Source: Acidobacteria bacterium 13_1_20CM_3_53_8 (lineage in GTDB: Bacteria; Acidobacteriota; Blastocatellia; Pyrinomonadales; Pyrinomonadaceae). Taken from it: 37,543 nt of DNA. The position numbers were made by a program, and so were the translations under genes. The notes beneath the pieces are model-generated. The model had not been told where the DNA came from. It did not search any database and saw only the letters and a program-made list of their open reading frames with translations. The DNA lies in contig MNJR01000059.1 of the NCBI GenBank assembly GCA_001920415.1, positions 133,575 through 171,117 on the forward strand, written 5' to 3'. Of this stretch, positions 16,445 through 24,853 are shown one piece after another (within the stretch, counting starts at the first letter, position 1; each line of letters opens with the position of its first letter).

Positions 16445-18376
16445 TCACAGAGACTTGTCCAGAGCCTCACGCACGCGTTTGACCAGAGCATCGGGAGCGA
16501 ACGGCTTCTGTATGAAATTCACTCCTTTGTCGAGCACGCCGTGATGCACTATGGCATCATCCGTATAGCCGGACATATAGAGAACTTTTATCCCTGTACG
16601 TAGACGAGCAATCCCTTCGGCCAATGCTCTGCCGCCCATTTCAGGCATAACAACGTCCGTGATGACCAGATGAATCTCGCTCCTGTATTCTTCGCCTATA
16701 CGCAGCGCCTCTTTGCCGTTGTTTGCAACCAGCACCTTGTAGCCTTCCAGTTCCAGCGTGTCGTAAACTAAGCCGCGTACCAATTCTTCATCCTCAACGA
16801 GCAAAATTGTTTCTGACCCTCTATGCGATTCGCTCTTTTCTAATAAAAATCTTTCGGTCTCAACCTGTTCATCCACTCGCGGCAGGTAAACCTTGAAGGT
16901 CGTTCCCTTATAGGCTTCGCTGTAGACCCAAATGTTTCCTCCAGACTGTTTGACTATGCCGTACACAGTAGAGAGTCCAAGCCCCGTGCCCTTTCCCATC
17001 TCTTTGGTTGTAAAGAAAGGCTCGAAGATGTGCGCCTGCGTTTCGGGAATCATTCCGTGTCCGGTGTCGCTGACGGCTATCATCACATAGTGGCCGGGTT
17101 CTACTGCGACATGCTGGCTAGCATACTTTTTGTCAAGATAAACGTTCTTAGTTTCTATGGTAAGCTTGCCGCCCTCTGGCATAGCGTCGCGCGCGTTGAC
17201 GACCAGATTCATAATCACCTGTACCATCTGTCCGGGGTCTGCCTTTACCTGCCCCAACGATGGGTCAAGCACTGCGCGCAACTCTACATCTTCGCCTATA
17301 AGCCGCTTGAGCATCTTCTCCGTCTCAGAGATTATAGAGTTAAGGTTTAGAACTTTCGGTTGCAATACCTGCTTGCGGCTAAAAGCCAGCAGTTGGCTCG
17401 TCAGCGAGGTTGCGCGCAGTCCGGCTTTTCTAATCTCCTCAAGATTGGCGCGAAGAGGATCATCCGCGCCTAATCGCCTTAGCGCCAAATCCGAATAGCC
17501 CATGATTGCCGTCAGCAGATTATTGAAGTCATGAGCGATTCCGCCAGCAAGGCGTCCGACTGCTTCCAGCTTTTGCGAACGCTGCAATTGCTCCTCCAAA
17601 TTCTTTCGCTCCATAACATCTCGCGCTATGCCTTGAACTCCTACTGCAACTCCATTTTCGTAAATCAGTCTGGTGTTCACTTCTACGGCGACACGCCGAC
17701 CGTCCTTCGTAATTATCTCAAGTTCGTAAGCGCTCTGCTCTTCGCCTGCGAGTTTGCGCCCAATCATCTGCCGCGCCTTCTCAATATATTCGGGCGCGAC
17801 TGTTTGCGAGATGCCCATTGTGAGAGCCTCTTCGAGCGTATAGCCTGTGATTCGCTGTCCGGCTTTATTGAGCGAGGTGTAGCGGCCTTCCAGATCGTGC
17901 GTGTAGATGATGTCCTGAGCATTTTCCACAAGATCGCGGTAACGCTCTTCGCTCTCTTTAAGCGCAGCCTCGAGCCGCCCGCGCTCCAGCAGACGAGAGA
18001 CTTTAGCTATTAATCGCACAGGCTCGTAAGGAGCTTCCAGATAATCATCCGCGCCCGCCTGTAATCCCTTGACGGCGCTCTCCGTGCTCAAGTGAAAAGC
18101 GCTGACCAGCAGTAGAGGCGTGTCGCCTAACTCCTTGTCTTCGCGCACAATGTGACAAAGCTCGAATCCGTTGACGTTCGGCATTGCGACATCACTGATA
18201 ATCAGATCAGGATGCTCGCGCTTTGCAATCTTGAAACCTTCGCGCCCGTCTTCGGCCATCAACACGTTATAGCCTGTCTTGCGCAGCAGCACAGCCATAA
18301 GGTTCAACTGGTCAGGAACATCATTAACGATGAGGATTACATCGTTGCGCGGACTTTCCTTACTTTCAGAATACAT
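16445..18376 (-). CDS. Hybrid sensor histidine kinase (REC-PAS-HisKA-HATPase-REC)
   Basis: 643-aa cytoplasmic signalling protein. Order: receiver domain (about 12-130, phospho-acceptor Asp62 in LIISDVAMPNV), PAS sensor (about 143-265), HisKA with His282 (GRLAGGIAHDFNNLL), HATPase_c with N box (MNLVVNARDAMPEGG), G1 (SDTGHGM) and G2 (GKGTGLGLSTVYGIV), then a C-terminal receiver (about 525-640, ITDVVMPEMGG, FIQKPFAP). No membrane segment is visible. The first receiver is odd: its usual Lys-Pro is replaced (DYLEAPYEP). ATG at 18376 has AGGAG 10 bases upstream; the frame extends to 18457 but that lead looks non-coding. The STAS gene follows. The signal and output are unknown. Confidence 0.93.
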   Translation of the reverse strand: MYSESKESPRNDVILIVNDVPDQLNLMAVLLRKTGYNVLMAEDGREGFKIAKREHPDLIISDVAMPNVNGFELCHIVREDKELGDTPLLLVSAFHLSTESAVKGLQAGADDYLEAPYEPVRLIAKVSRLLERGRLEAALKESEERYRDLVENAQDIIYTHDLEGRYTSLNKAGQRITGYTLEEALTMGISQTVAPEYIEKARQMIGRKLAGEEQSAYELEIITKDGRRVAVEVNTRLIYENGVAVGVQGIARDVMERKNLEEQLQRSQKLEAVGRLAGGIAHDFNNLLTAIMGYSDLALRRLGADDPLRANLEEIRKAGLRATSLTSQLLAFSRKQVLQPKVLNLNSIISETEKMLKRLIGEDVELRAVLDPSLGQVKADPGQMVQVIMNLVVNARDAMPEGGKLTIETKNVYLDKKYASQHVAVEPGHYVMIAVSDTGHGMIPETQAHIFEPFFTTKEMGKGTGLGLSTVYGIVKQSGGNIWVYSEAYKGTTFKVYLPRVDEQVETERFLLEKSESHRGSETILLVEDEELVRGLVYDTLELEGYKVLVANNGKEALRIGEEYRSEIHLVITDVVMPEMGGRALAEGIARLRTGIKVLYMSGYTDDAIVHHGVLDKGVNFIQKPFAPDALVKRVREALDKSL

Positions 18377-18982
18377 AACAGTAAAGCTCCTCTTGTCCTC
18401 CCTACGGAAGAACAGAGTCCTTAGAGCGCACCCCCGTGCGGCTCCGCCGAAGCGCATGGGTACGCTAACAAAGACAAGTGCGCCTTGGTGAGAGGACGCT
18501 AAATTAAAAAATTCCGGGCAGTTTATTTTTTCTACGCTTCGCGCATGAGGCGTAGGGGAGTACAGGCTGGGCTTTGGTCGTATTTCGACCAGAGAGTAAG
18601 TCGGGTTTCAAAATTATGAGTCTGTTAAGCTGGAGACATTATACTCTGAATTGGCCCATAGCGGAAAGGGAATAGATAGGGAGTAATGTGTCTTTTACAT
18701 CAGGAGAGCAATGGAAAACCTCTTTGCGTTCTTCTTAGCGCCTTTGCGACTTGGCGTGAAAATCTATCTCACGCAAAGACGCAAGGACGCAAAGAAACGC
18801 AAAGAGTAGAGTGTTTGCTCATGAATATTTTCTTCATATGTGAAATTGACTTACTACTGGATAGGGAATCGAATATTTCCAGAAAGGACTTAACGAAGTC
18901 AGAGGTGTTTATAATGCTGGATTGAAAATTTGAAATTGACAGGTATTTCGTAGCAGAATTACAAGCGAAAGGGGCGAAGATT
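18377..18982. other. 606-bp divergent spacer
   Basis: The spacer between the kinase (minus) and the Uma2 gene (plus) must contain both promoters. Besides the palindrome 18720-18806 it holds only A/T-rich sequence, including a doubled GAAATTTGAAATTGAC-like stretch near 18920. No gene is supported. Confidence 0.5.
18720..18806. repeat. Palindrome with TTTGCG words, sister of 2509-2657
   Basis: Left arm 18720-18759 (CTCTTTGCGTTCTT..., GCGCCTTTGCGACTTGGCGT) pairs imperfectly with right arm 18769-18806 (TCACGCAAAGACGCAAGGAC, GCAAAGAAACGCAAAGAG). The arms are internally repetitive, each being several CTTTGCG units. Confidence 0.82.
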
Positions 18983-19594
18983 ATGGTAGCCAATCCGACA
19001 CGCCATTATACGCTGGAAGAATATTTTGAGTTGGAGAGACGCGACGAAGAGAGATACGAATACTGGAACGGCGAAGTTTTCTGCATGAGTGGCGTTAGCC
19101 CTGAGCACGATCAGATTGAATCAAACCTGAATTTTCACCTCAGAAATAAACTGGCCGGGCGCAACTGCCGCGTCTTTCTTGCGAACATGAGAATCAAAGT
19201 GCCAAGCGCGCCGCCCTATCGCTACGCAGACTTGTCTGCGCTGTGTGGGGAAGCGCGATTTGAAAAGATTGGCGGCGTTGATGCCTTAACAAATCCTTCG
19301 CTGATTATAGAGGTGCTGTCGGAAAGTACAGAAGCTTATGACAGGGGAGATAAGTTCACACACTACAAATCCGTTCCAACTTTTAGCGAATATCTGCTCA
19401 TCGCGCAACACCGTCCACACGTTACGCAGTTCGTCAAGCAAGACGAAGGCAGTTGGCTGCAACATGAATTCAATGATCTCAATGCAGCCTTGAATCTGGT
19501 TTCGCTCGGTTGTGAGTTAACCATGACTGAGGTTTATCAAAACATCACGTTCGATGAGAACGCGCCGCCATACAATCTTCGTCCTTCTTCTTAA
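18983..19594 (+). CDS. Uma2 family (DUF820) restriction-endonuclease-fold protein
   Basis: 203 aa with the full Uma2 pattern: YTLEEYFELERRDEERYEYWNGEVFCMSG, then LRNKLAGRNCRVFLANMRIKV, then the PD-(D/E)XK-type core PSLIIEVLSESTEAYDRGDKFTHYKSVPTFSEYLLIAQ. Such proteins are abundant in Cyanobacteria and also in Acidobacteriota and Chloroflexota; the nuclease fold is established but their biological role is not. A single gene with a G-rich ribosome site (AAAGGGGCG) upstream of ATG 18983. It does not belong to either flanking group. Confidence 0.9.
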   Translation: MVANPTRHYTLEEYFELERRDEERYEYWNGEVFCMSGVSPEHDQIESNLNFHLRNKLAGRNCRVFLANMRIKVPSAPPYRYADLSALCGEARFEKIGGVDALTNPSLIIEVLSESTEAYDRGDKFTHYKSVPTFSEYLLIAQHRPHVTQFVKQDEGSWLQHEFNDLNAALNLVSLGCELTMTEVYQNITFDENAPPYNLRPSS

Positions 19595-19726
19595 ATAGTC
19601 CTGCTGTACGGGATCAGCCGCCTCAAATTTTTTCACAGCAGCTTTATGTCGCACCTGTTTTAGGCGCTTATGACAACAGAGATGTCGAACTTCTGGCTCA
19701 TCTTTTCATGAAAACCATTTCGCGCT

Positions 19727-21031
19727 TTATCTCATGCAAGCAAAGAGAGTGCGACCGTAATTGTTTGCGAAGGGCTGGACATTATCTTGGTCTGTGCCAA
19801 GACGGTGAATTTTCGTGAAAGTTGTATTCTCGCGTAACCATTGCTCTATGCGGTCTGCGTTCCAGCCCGCGAGCGATTCACGAAACCATTCCTCGTGCTC
19901 CTGTCCCATGTCGAAGAACAGAATGGTTTTGGTCGCGCGGTCAATCAGTTTCAGCATCTCTATGGCCGAGATGCTCATCTGGTTCAGAATGAAATGATGC
20001 ATCAGGCTAAAGCAGGAGACAACGTCATGGCTTCCCGGATTTTTCTGTAGAAAGCGAACCGCCTCCGAGCGCGTGACCTGTTCCGGCTTAAGTCCGTAAA
20101 CGCGCCGCCCTATCTCGATTGCAGCCCAGTCAATCTCCACGCCGTAAGCATCAAAGCCAAGCTCGCCGAAAGCGCGCACGAACCAGCCGTAGCTGCAAGC
20201 TATGTCAAGGTAGGTCGGGCGTTCCGGCAGAAGCTCAGAATGCTCTTCCAGAAATTTTTTCATCATTTCAAACCGATCAACACAACGACGAATGAGAATC
20301 CAGTGACGGCCAAGCTCAGGGCTTTCGACGGGCTGGTAAAGCTCCATCTCGCCTCTTATTGCGCACCATGCGTAATCGCGTATGAGTTGTTGCAGCGGAG
20401 TGCGTACAGAAGGTGGAGTGACAAGGACGCCATAGCTTTTTTCGCCGCGCACGTAAGCGATTGCAAGACGATGATTGCCGTCCAGCACCTCGTAGCAGTC
20501 GGAAAATTCTATAGGGCAGACGCGAACCATAGAATCGGGCGATGAGAATTCAGGCGCGCTGCGGGCGAAGGCGACATTCTGCTCTTTGCCGTTGAAACGG
20601 TTGACGAGGCCACGAGCAATCTGTTCAACTTCCTCTTCGCGCGTGCAGTAGAAGTATTGGCCTACGACGTTCATGCACTGAACGGCGTTTGCGAAGTAAG
20701 CGGTTTGACGGAAAACTTCAGGACGAAAAATCTCTTCTCCGATTCGCTTGTACTCTTCAAGAAAGCGAACCTGCGGCGATTGTGAGATGGGCGTTGACGG
20801 GCGCAGGAAATCGCCTGTATGCCGAGCATAGGCCGCCGACGATAGGCCGTGCTCGCCGCCGCGCAGCAACCTATCGAACGGCACGACCTTTTTCACAGGT
20901 CTGGTGTTGAAGCATCGCCAAGTGCGCAGCAAAGTTCCGTAGGCTCGCGTTATGGGAGAATCCTGCCTCTGGTGAAAATAGTCGGCCAGAGGGTTTTGGC
21001 GCAGTGAAAGTTTTTTTTGATTATCTGACAT
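19727..21031 (-). CDS. ParB-like domain fused to SAM-dependent methyltransferase, polysaccharide locus
   Basis: 434 aa in two parts. Residues about 140-220 show a ParB/sulfiredoxin-like signature (CYEVLDGNHRLAIAYVRGEK). Residues about 260-400 are a class I methyltransferase (motif I region YLDIACSYGWFVRAFGELGF, acidic end of strand 2 in AYGVEID, later DVVSCFSLMHHFIL and KTILFFDMGQEHEEW). It is the last gene of the minus-strand group that starts with the glycosyltransferases and includes Wzm and Wzt, with a palindromic spacer of 416 bp before it. By analogy with chain-capping methyltransferases next to Wzt it may modify the exported glycan; substrate not provable from sequence. Confidence 0.8.
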   Translation of the reverse strand: MSDNQKKLSLRQNPLADYFHQRQDSPITRAYGTLLRTWRCFNTRPVKKVVPFDRLLRGGEHGLSSAAYARHTGDFLRPSTPISQSPQVRFLEEYKRIGEEIFRPEVFRQTAYFANAVQCMNVVGQYFYCTREEEVEQIARGLVNRFNGKEQNVAFARSAPEFSSPDSMVRVCPIEFSDCYEVLDGNHRLAIAYVRGEKSYGVLVTPPSVRTPLQQLIRDYAWCAIRGEMELYQPVESPELGRHWILIRRCVDRFEMMKKFLEEHSELLPERPTYLDIACSYGWFVRAFGELGFDAYGVEIDWAAIEIGRRVYGLKPEQVTRSEAVRFLQKNPGSHDVVSCFSLMHHFILNQMSISAIEMLKLIDRATKTILFFDMGQEHEEWFRESLAGWNADRIEQWLRENTTFTKIHRLGTDQDNVQPFANNYGRTLFACMR

Positions 21032-21130
21032 CGGTTGTTTGTGGAGTTAGAAGAGGTATGCGCTTCAAAGATAAAACATTCTTTCTTAACTGATGTTACG
21101 CATCAGTAACTTTGTCGAAGTCGCCCGAAT

Positions 21131-21381
21131 GAGCCTGCGCAAGCAGGCGGAAGATTGTAGCCCCTGACGAAGCCGAAGGCGTAGTCTGGGGTATACGATG
21201 AGAAGATAGATGGAGTCTGCTTTAGCAGACGACAGATGTTTATGCTGTAGGCGGCTATCTTTCATCTCGCGCCTCTGCCGTCTGCTAACGCAGACTAAAA
21301 TAATATATCCATCACCTACCCCAGACTCAGCTTTCGCTTCGTCTGGGGCTTTACTCTGGTCGTCTGCTCGCGCAGACTCTG
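21131..21381. repeat. Nested palindromes of GTCTGC...GCAGAC and CCCCAGAC words
   Basis: Outer arms 21159-21193 (AGCCCCTGACGAAGCCGAAG) and 21317-21350 (CTTTCGCTTCGTCTGGGGCT) are imperfect complements. Inside and around are small hairpins: GCCTGCGCAAGCAGGC, AGTCTGCTTTAGCAGAC, GTCTGCTAACGCAGAC and GTCTGCTCGCGCAGAC. It fills most of the gap between the wzt stop and the methyltransferase start. Confidence 0.8.
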
Positions 21382-21447
21382 TTGTCGCTTTCTTTCAAAC
21401 ATTTCAACTGCGTATCATGAGTTTCTTAATCCTCATGCCGTCACGCT

Positions 21448-22704
21448 TTATGAACCGACTCTATTCATAACAGCTTCAGCTTCTTCCGATTTATCACCTT
21501 CGTCATCTTGAATGAGTCGCCACTCGTGCGGCACGTAGAATTTGCCGCGCACCAGCTTGCCCGGCGCAACGCGCAGCGCAGTGAAATTGTATTGCGTCCA
21601 ATCGTAGAACTTTGGAGTGCCGCGTGGCTTAATTACTATGTCTGTGTAATAGGTGCCCGGCATAAGTCCTAGTCCAGAGCCGCTGAATTCTATTGCGCCA
21701 GCGCCCCGTTTAAGATGAATGGGCGCGCCGCTCACCTCCGTAGTGAACTGGCACTGCTGTTCACCTTCTGCCGAGTAGAAGAAAAGCTCGAAGACGACAT
21801 CTGAAAGGTCTGCGTGAGCGAAGAAATCTAATCGCGCAACAAAGGGCGCGCCCGTGTGAAGGACGGTCGCGGCGTGCGCGCTCGAATCTTGAAAACTGAG
21901 AGCGCGAACCTCTGCCAGCTTCTCCTGGTTTGCTAAGGTTTCGTCCCTTTGCGTCGTCTTGATGGGTGACAAGGCGGTTTCATACTGCGCTATGACTTCG
22001 CGTGCCGTGCCGATTGTAACTATCTGCCCGCGCTGTAAAAGTATCACGCGATCGCACAAACGCTCGACCGCCGCCAAATCGTGCGAGATAAAGACTATGG
22101 TTGTCCCTGCGTGTTTGACCTCGGCTATGCGCTGCAAGCATTTCTCTTGAAAAGCAGCATCGCCGACGGCTAGCACTTCATCCAGGAGCAGAATGTCCGG
22201 GTCAAGATGCGCGGCGATCGAAAAGCCCAGCCGCACGTACATCCCTGAAGAGTATCGCTTGACGGGCGTTTCCAGAAACTGACGCACCCCTGCGAAGTCA
22301 ACTATGCTATCGAGCCTTGCTGAAATCTGGCGGCGAGTCATGCCCAGGATAGCGCCGTTCAAATAGATGTTCTCGCGCCCAGTCAGTTCCGGGTGAAAGC
22401 CCGAGCCGACTTCTATCAGAGCAGAGAGCCGCCCGTTAATCATAATCTCGCCCGTAGTCGGCGCAGTGATGCTCGAAAGCAGTTTCAGGATGGTGCTTTT
22501 GCCGGCGCCGTTGTGGCCTATGATGCCCAGGGCTTCGCCGCTTCGCACCTCGAAGCTCACGTCACGAAGCGCCCAGAAATCTTCTGTGCGCGAGCGCAGG
22601 CTTTGAAGCTTGCGCATGAGCGGATGGCGCTTGCCGTCCTCTTCGCCGCGCTGGCGCACGCGATACTTTTTAGAGACATGCTCGAATTTCAGATCAATCG
22701 TCAA
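21448..22704 (-). CDS. wzt: Polysaccharide ABC exporter ATPase with C-terminal carbohydrate-binding domain (Wzt-like)
   Basis: ATPase of an O-antigen or capsule-type ABC exporter at the inner membrane. The first 240 residues are the nucleotide-binding domain: Walker A GHNGAGKST (63-71), signature YSSGMYVRLGFSIA, Walker B DILLLDEVLAVGD. The NBD has the inserted segment before Walker A usual for Wzt. Residues about 255-405 are an extra beta domain (VVFELFFYSAEGEQQCQF, GLGLMPGTYYTDI), matching the Wzt C-terminal glycan-binding domain that reads the terminal modification of the chain in known O-antigen systems. The permease gene is upstream on the same strand, with a palindrome of about 197 bp filling the gap. 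Confidence 0.9.
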   Translation of the reverse strand: MTIDLKFEHVSKKYRVRQRGEEDGKRHPLMRKLQSLRSRTEDFWALRDVSFEVRSGEALGIIGHNGAGKSTILKLLSSITAPTTGEIMINGRLSALIEVGSGFHPELTGRENIYLNGAILGMTRRQISARLDSIVDFAGVRQFLETPVKRYSSGMYVRLGFSIAAHLDPDILLLDEVLAVGDAAFQEKCLQRIAEVKHAGTTIVFISHDLAAVERLCDRVILLQRGQIVTIGTAREVIAQYETALSPIKTTQRDETLANQEKLAEVRALSFQDSSAHAATVLHTGAPFVARLDFFAHADLSDVVFELFFYSAEGEQQCQFTTEVSGAPIHLKRGAGAIEFSGSGLGLMPGTYYTDIVIKPRGTPKFYDWTQYNFTALRVAPGKLVRGKFYVPHEWRLIQDDEGDKSEEAEAVMNRVGS

Positions 22705-22722
22705 TCGCTTTAATCCTTCACT

Positions 22723-22920
22723 CAGGTCTATTCATTTTCATGTTAAGAGAACAATCCACACGAAACGGCACGAAGGAAAAGATCATCCACGAAGATACAC
22801 GAAACAACACGAAAAGAGATCGAATCTTGTCTCGCTCTTTTTCTTCGTGCCGTTTCGTGTGAATTCGTGGATGATCTTTTCTTCATAGAATTCTCTTCGG
22901 TCTGCGATTGAATAGACCTC
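22723..22920. repeat. Long palindrome between wzm and wzt
   Basis: The outermost arms AGGTCTATTCA (22724-22734) and TGAATAGACCT (22909-22919) are exact. Inside, the words ACACGAAACGGCACGAAG and GATCATCCACGAA on the left meet their complements (TTCGTGCCGTTTCGTGTG, TTCGTGGATGATC) on the right, with duplicated copies on the left. It takes up essentially the whole spacer between the wzm stop and the wzt start. Confidence 0.85.
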
Positions 22921-23802
22921 TCAGATGATGTCGGCCACAGTGGCTTCGACGTGCTTGAAATAGATGTATGTCGCTGGAAGCAGGATGACTGCTATCAGTG
23001 TAGAGATGCTCAGCGAATAAAAGTCTGGAGCCGTGCCCATCAAAATAACTCGCCTGAAATTCTCTATCAATCCGGCCATAGGGTTCAGCAGGTAAAGAGT
23101 GCGAAAGCTGGCTGGCACAGAGTTTAAGGGATAAACGACAGGCGACGCGAACATCCAGAGCTGTAGCAAGAGCGGCATGGCAAGACCAATGTCACGGAAG
23201 CGCACCTGCGTTGCAGAGAGAACGAAAGCAACGGATGTTGCGAACATCGTCAGCACTAGAATGATGGGCAGCGCATAAAGGGCTTTTACGGTTAAGCCTA
23301 CGTGATAATAGACCAGAAGTCCGGCCAGCACGGTTGAAGCAACCAGAAAATCGAAGAGCGCAGCGATGACATAAGAGAGCGGCAAAATCTCGCGCGGGAA
23401 ATATACCTTCGTGACGAGTTGAGAATGGGACACAAGACCGCTCGCCGAGTTGGTCACGCAAGTAGAGAAGTAAGTCCAGGGCAGAAGCGCCACGTAAGAG
23501 AAGACGGCATACGGCGCGCCCTCACTCGGCATCTTCGCTATGAGCGAGAAGATGACGGTGTAGATAAGCATCAAGGAGAGCGGTTGCAGAATCGCCCAGA
23601 AAAGGCCAAGCACAGATTGCTTGTATCGAACCTTAACGCGATGCGCGCTTAGCGTCAGTAGCAGGTCTCTGTACTGCGCAAGCAGCACAATATTGCTCAG
23701 TAGTCCCAGGGGAGAGAACGAAGGCGGGCGAATAATCTTCACACGACGATTCGTCTCGCGCACGCCGTGTTCGATTGAGTCTGCTGAAATATCAGGATTC
23801 AT
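22921..23802 (-). CDS. wzm: Polysaccharide ABC exporter permease (Wzm-like, ABC-2 type)
   Basis: 293-aa integral membrane permease with six hydrophobic helices. The N-terminal amphipathic signature of the family is clear: RVKVRYKQSVLGLFWAILQPL. Later come PYAVFSYVALLPWTYFS, TKVYFPREILPLSYVIAALFDFL and the C-terminal WMFASPVVYPL, NPMAGLIENFRRVIL. These match ABC-2 exporters of the Wzm/KpsM/TagG group; the partner ATPase downstream with a glycan-binding tail points to the Wzm type. It starts 30 bases after the stop of the upstream glycosyltransferase gene, so they are co-transcribed. Confidence 0.92.
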   Translation of the reverse strand: MNPDISADSIEHGVRETNRRVKIIRPPSFSPLGLLSNIVLLAQYRDLLLTLSAHRVKVRYKQSVLGLFWAILQPLSLMLIYTVIFSLIAKMPSEGAPYAVFSYVALLPWTYFSTCVTNSASGLVSHSQLVTKVYFPREILPLSYVIAALFDFLVASTVLAGLLVYYHVGLTVKALYALPIILVLTMFATSVAFVLSATQVRFRDIGLAMPLLLQLWMFASPVVYPLNSVPASFRTLYLLNPMAGLIENFRRVILMGTAPDFYSLSISTLIAVILLPATYIYFKHVEATVADII

Positions 23803-23832
23803 CTGGATAAATTGGTCAGTTTAATTCTGGAT

Positions 23833-24771
23833 TCAACGCGCTGGCCTGTAAAAGTGTTTGCCGTAGAAGAAGCCCGCTAAATCCCAGAGCGCAAGCTCGT
23901 CGGAAAAACGTTGCGAAGGGTCTTTAACTTGGCCCAGCATTGCTCGCCCCATTCTGACCAGGCCGCGCGCCGCGCTGCCGTAAACGTACCTCGGCACGCC
24001 AAGAAGGTAAGCGACAGGCTCTTTGCGCTCGCGGTCTTTGACGCCTAGCGACACTGCGCGCCAGAAGCACCAGCGGCGATGATAGCTCTTGGTCAATCGC
24101 TCAGGCGGAATGTAATGATAAATCACCATTTCGGGGAGATACAGCCCGCGCCCGCCAGCGGCCAGCAAGCGTTCTGTCATATCTTCATCTTCGACAGAGA
24201 GAAGGCGATTGCCGTTGCGCCCCAATGCTACGGAATAATATCCGACCCTTTGCAGCATCGGGCGGGCTATCACAGAGTTGCCGCCCATCAAGACGCCATC
24301 GTAGCCTTCGCCGAACGTGCGCACCTCCGAGCCGCAATCAATCCACCCTATGACGGCTGGGTAAGCTTTAGGCAGCCAGGCGGGTTGTTCAGCCCCCCAT
24401 CTGGGCTTGCATTGACCGCTGATGAAATCAATGCTGCCCCGGCTAAATGCCGAATGGATGCACGCGTACCAGTGTTCGTCAATCTCCTCGTCGTCATCAA
24501 TCATCCCGACTAGATCGCCACAGGTCGCCGCTATGCCGGCGTTGAGCGCGCGCGATCTTCCCTGTTTACCTTCAAACACGTAATTGAACCTGTCTCCGAA
24601 CCTCTTTATATAATCTTCCACGACCTGCCGCGTATCGTCCTTCGAGTTATTGTCAACAGCCGTGACGCGAACGCTCAAGCCTTCGGGGAGACGTGCGGCT
24701 AGCAAGCTATCCAACGTTCGTTTTAGCAGGTAGCTTCGATTATAAGTCGGGATGATTACGTCCAGTTTCAT
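23833..24771 (-). CDS. Glycosyltransferase family 2
   Basis: GT-A fold transferase: MKLDVIIPTYNRSYLLKRTL at the start, then VTAVDNNSKDDT, the nucleotide-sugar binding DDDEEID motif (GDLVGMIDDDEEIDEHW), GGNSVIARP and the acceptor-side SVEDEDMTERLLAAG (ED of the ExD-type base). About 312 aa; no membrane helix. I chose ATG at 24771 because family members begin at MKLDVIIPTYN; an in-frame ATG at 24846, only 8 bases after the preceding gene's stop, would add 25 Pro/Arg-rich residues. Neither start has a clear ribosome site. Second gene of the glycan operon; donor and acceptor cannot be named. Confidence 0.9.
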   Translation of the reverse strand: MKLDVIIPTYNRSYLLKRTLDSLLAARLPEGLSVRVTAVDNNSKDDTRQVVEDYIKRFGDRFNYVFEGKQGRSRALNAGIAATCGDLVGMIDDDEEIDEHWYACIHSAFSRGSIDFISGQCKPRWGAEQPAWLPKAYPAVIGWIDCGSEVRTFGEGYDGVLMGGNSVIARPMLQRVGYYSVALGRNGNRLLSVEDEDMTERLLAAGGRGLYLPEMVIYHYIPPERLTKSYHRRWCFWRAVSLGVKDRERKEPVAYLLGVPRYVYGSAARGLVRMGRAMLGQVKDPSQRFSDELALWDLAGFFYGKHFYRPAR

Positions 24772-24853
24772 CTGTTTAGGATTCGGGCGATGAGCGAATT
24801 CGCCAGGGCGCGCGACCAAAGGCTGATTCGGTTGCCGTGAGCGCATCTTGAGT

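Noticed and set aside
18377-18457. Extended N-terminus of the hybrid kinase
   Set aside because: Arg/Phe/Cys-rich lead with no homology pattern, while ATG 18376 has AGGAG at a fitting distance and the receiver begins soon after.
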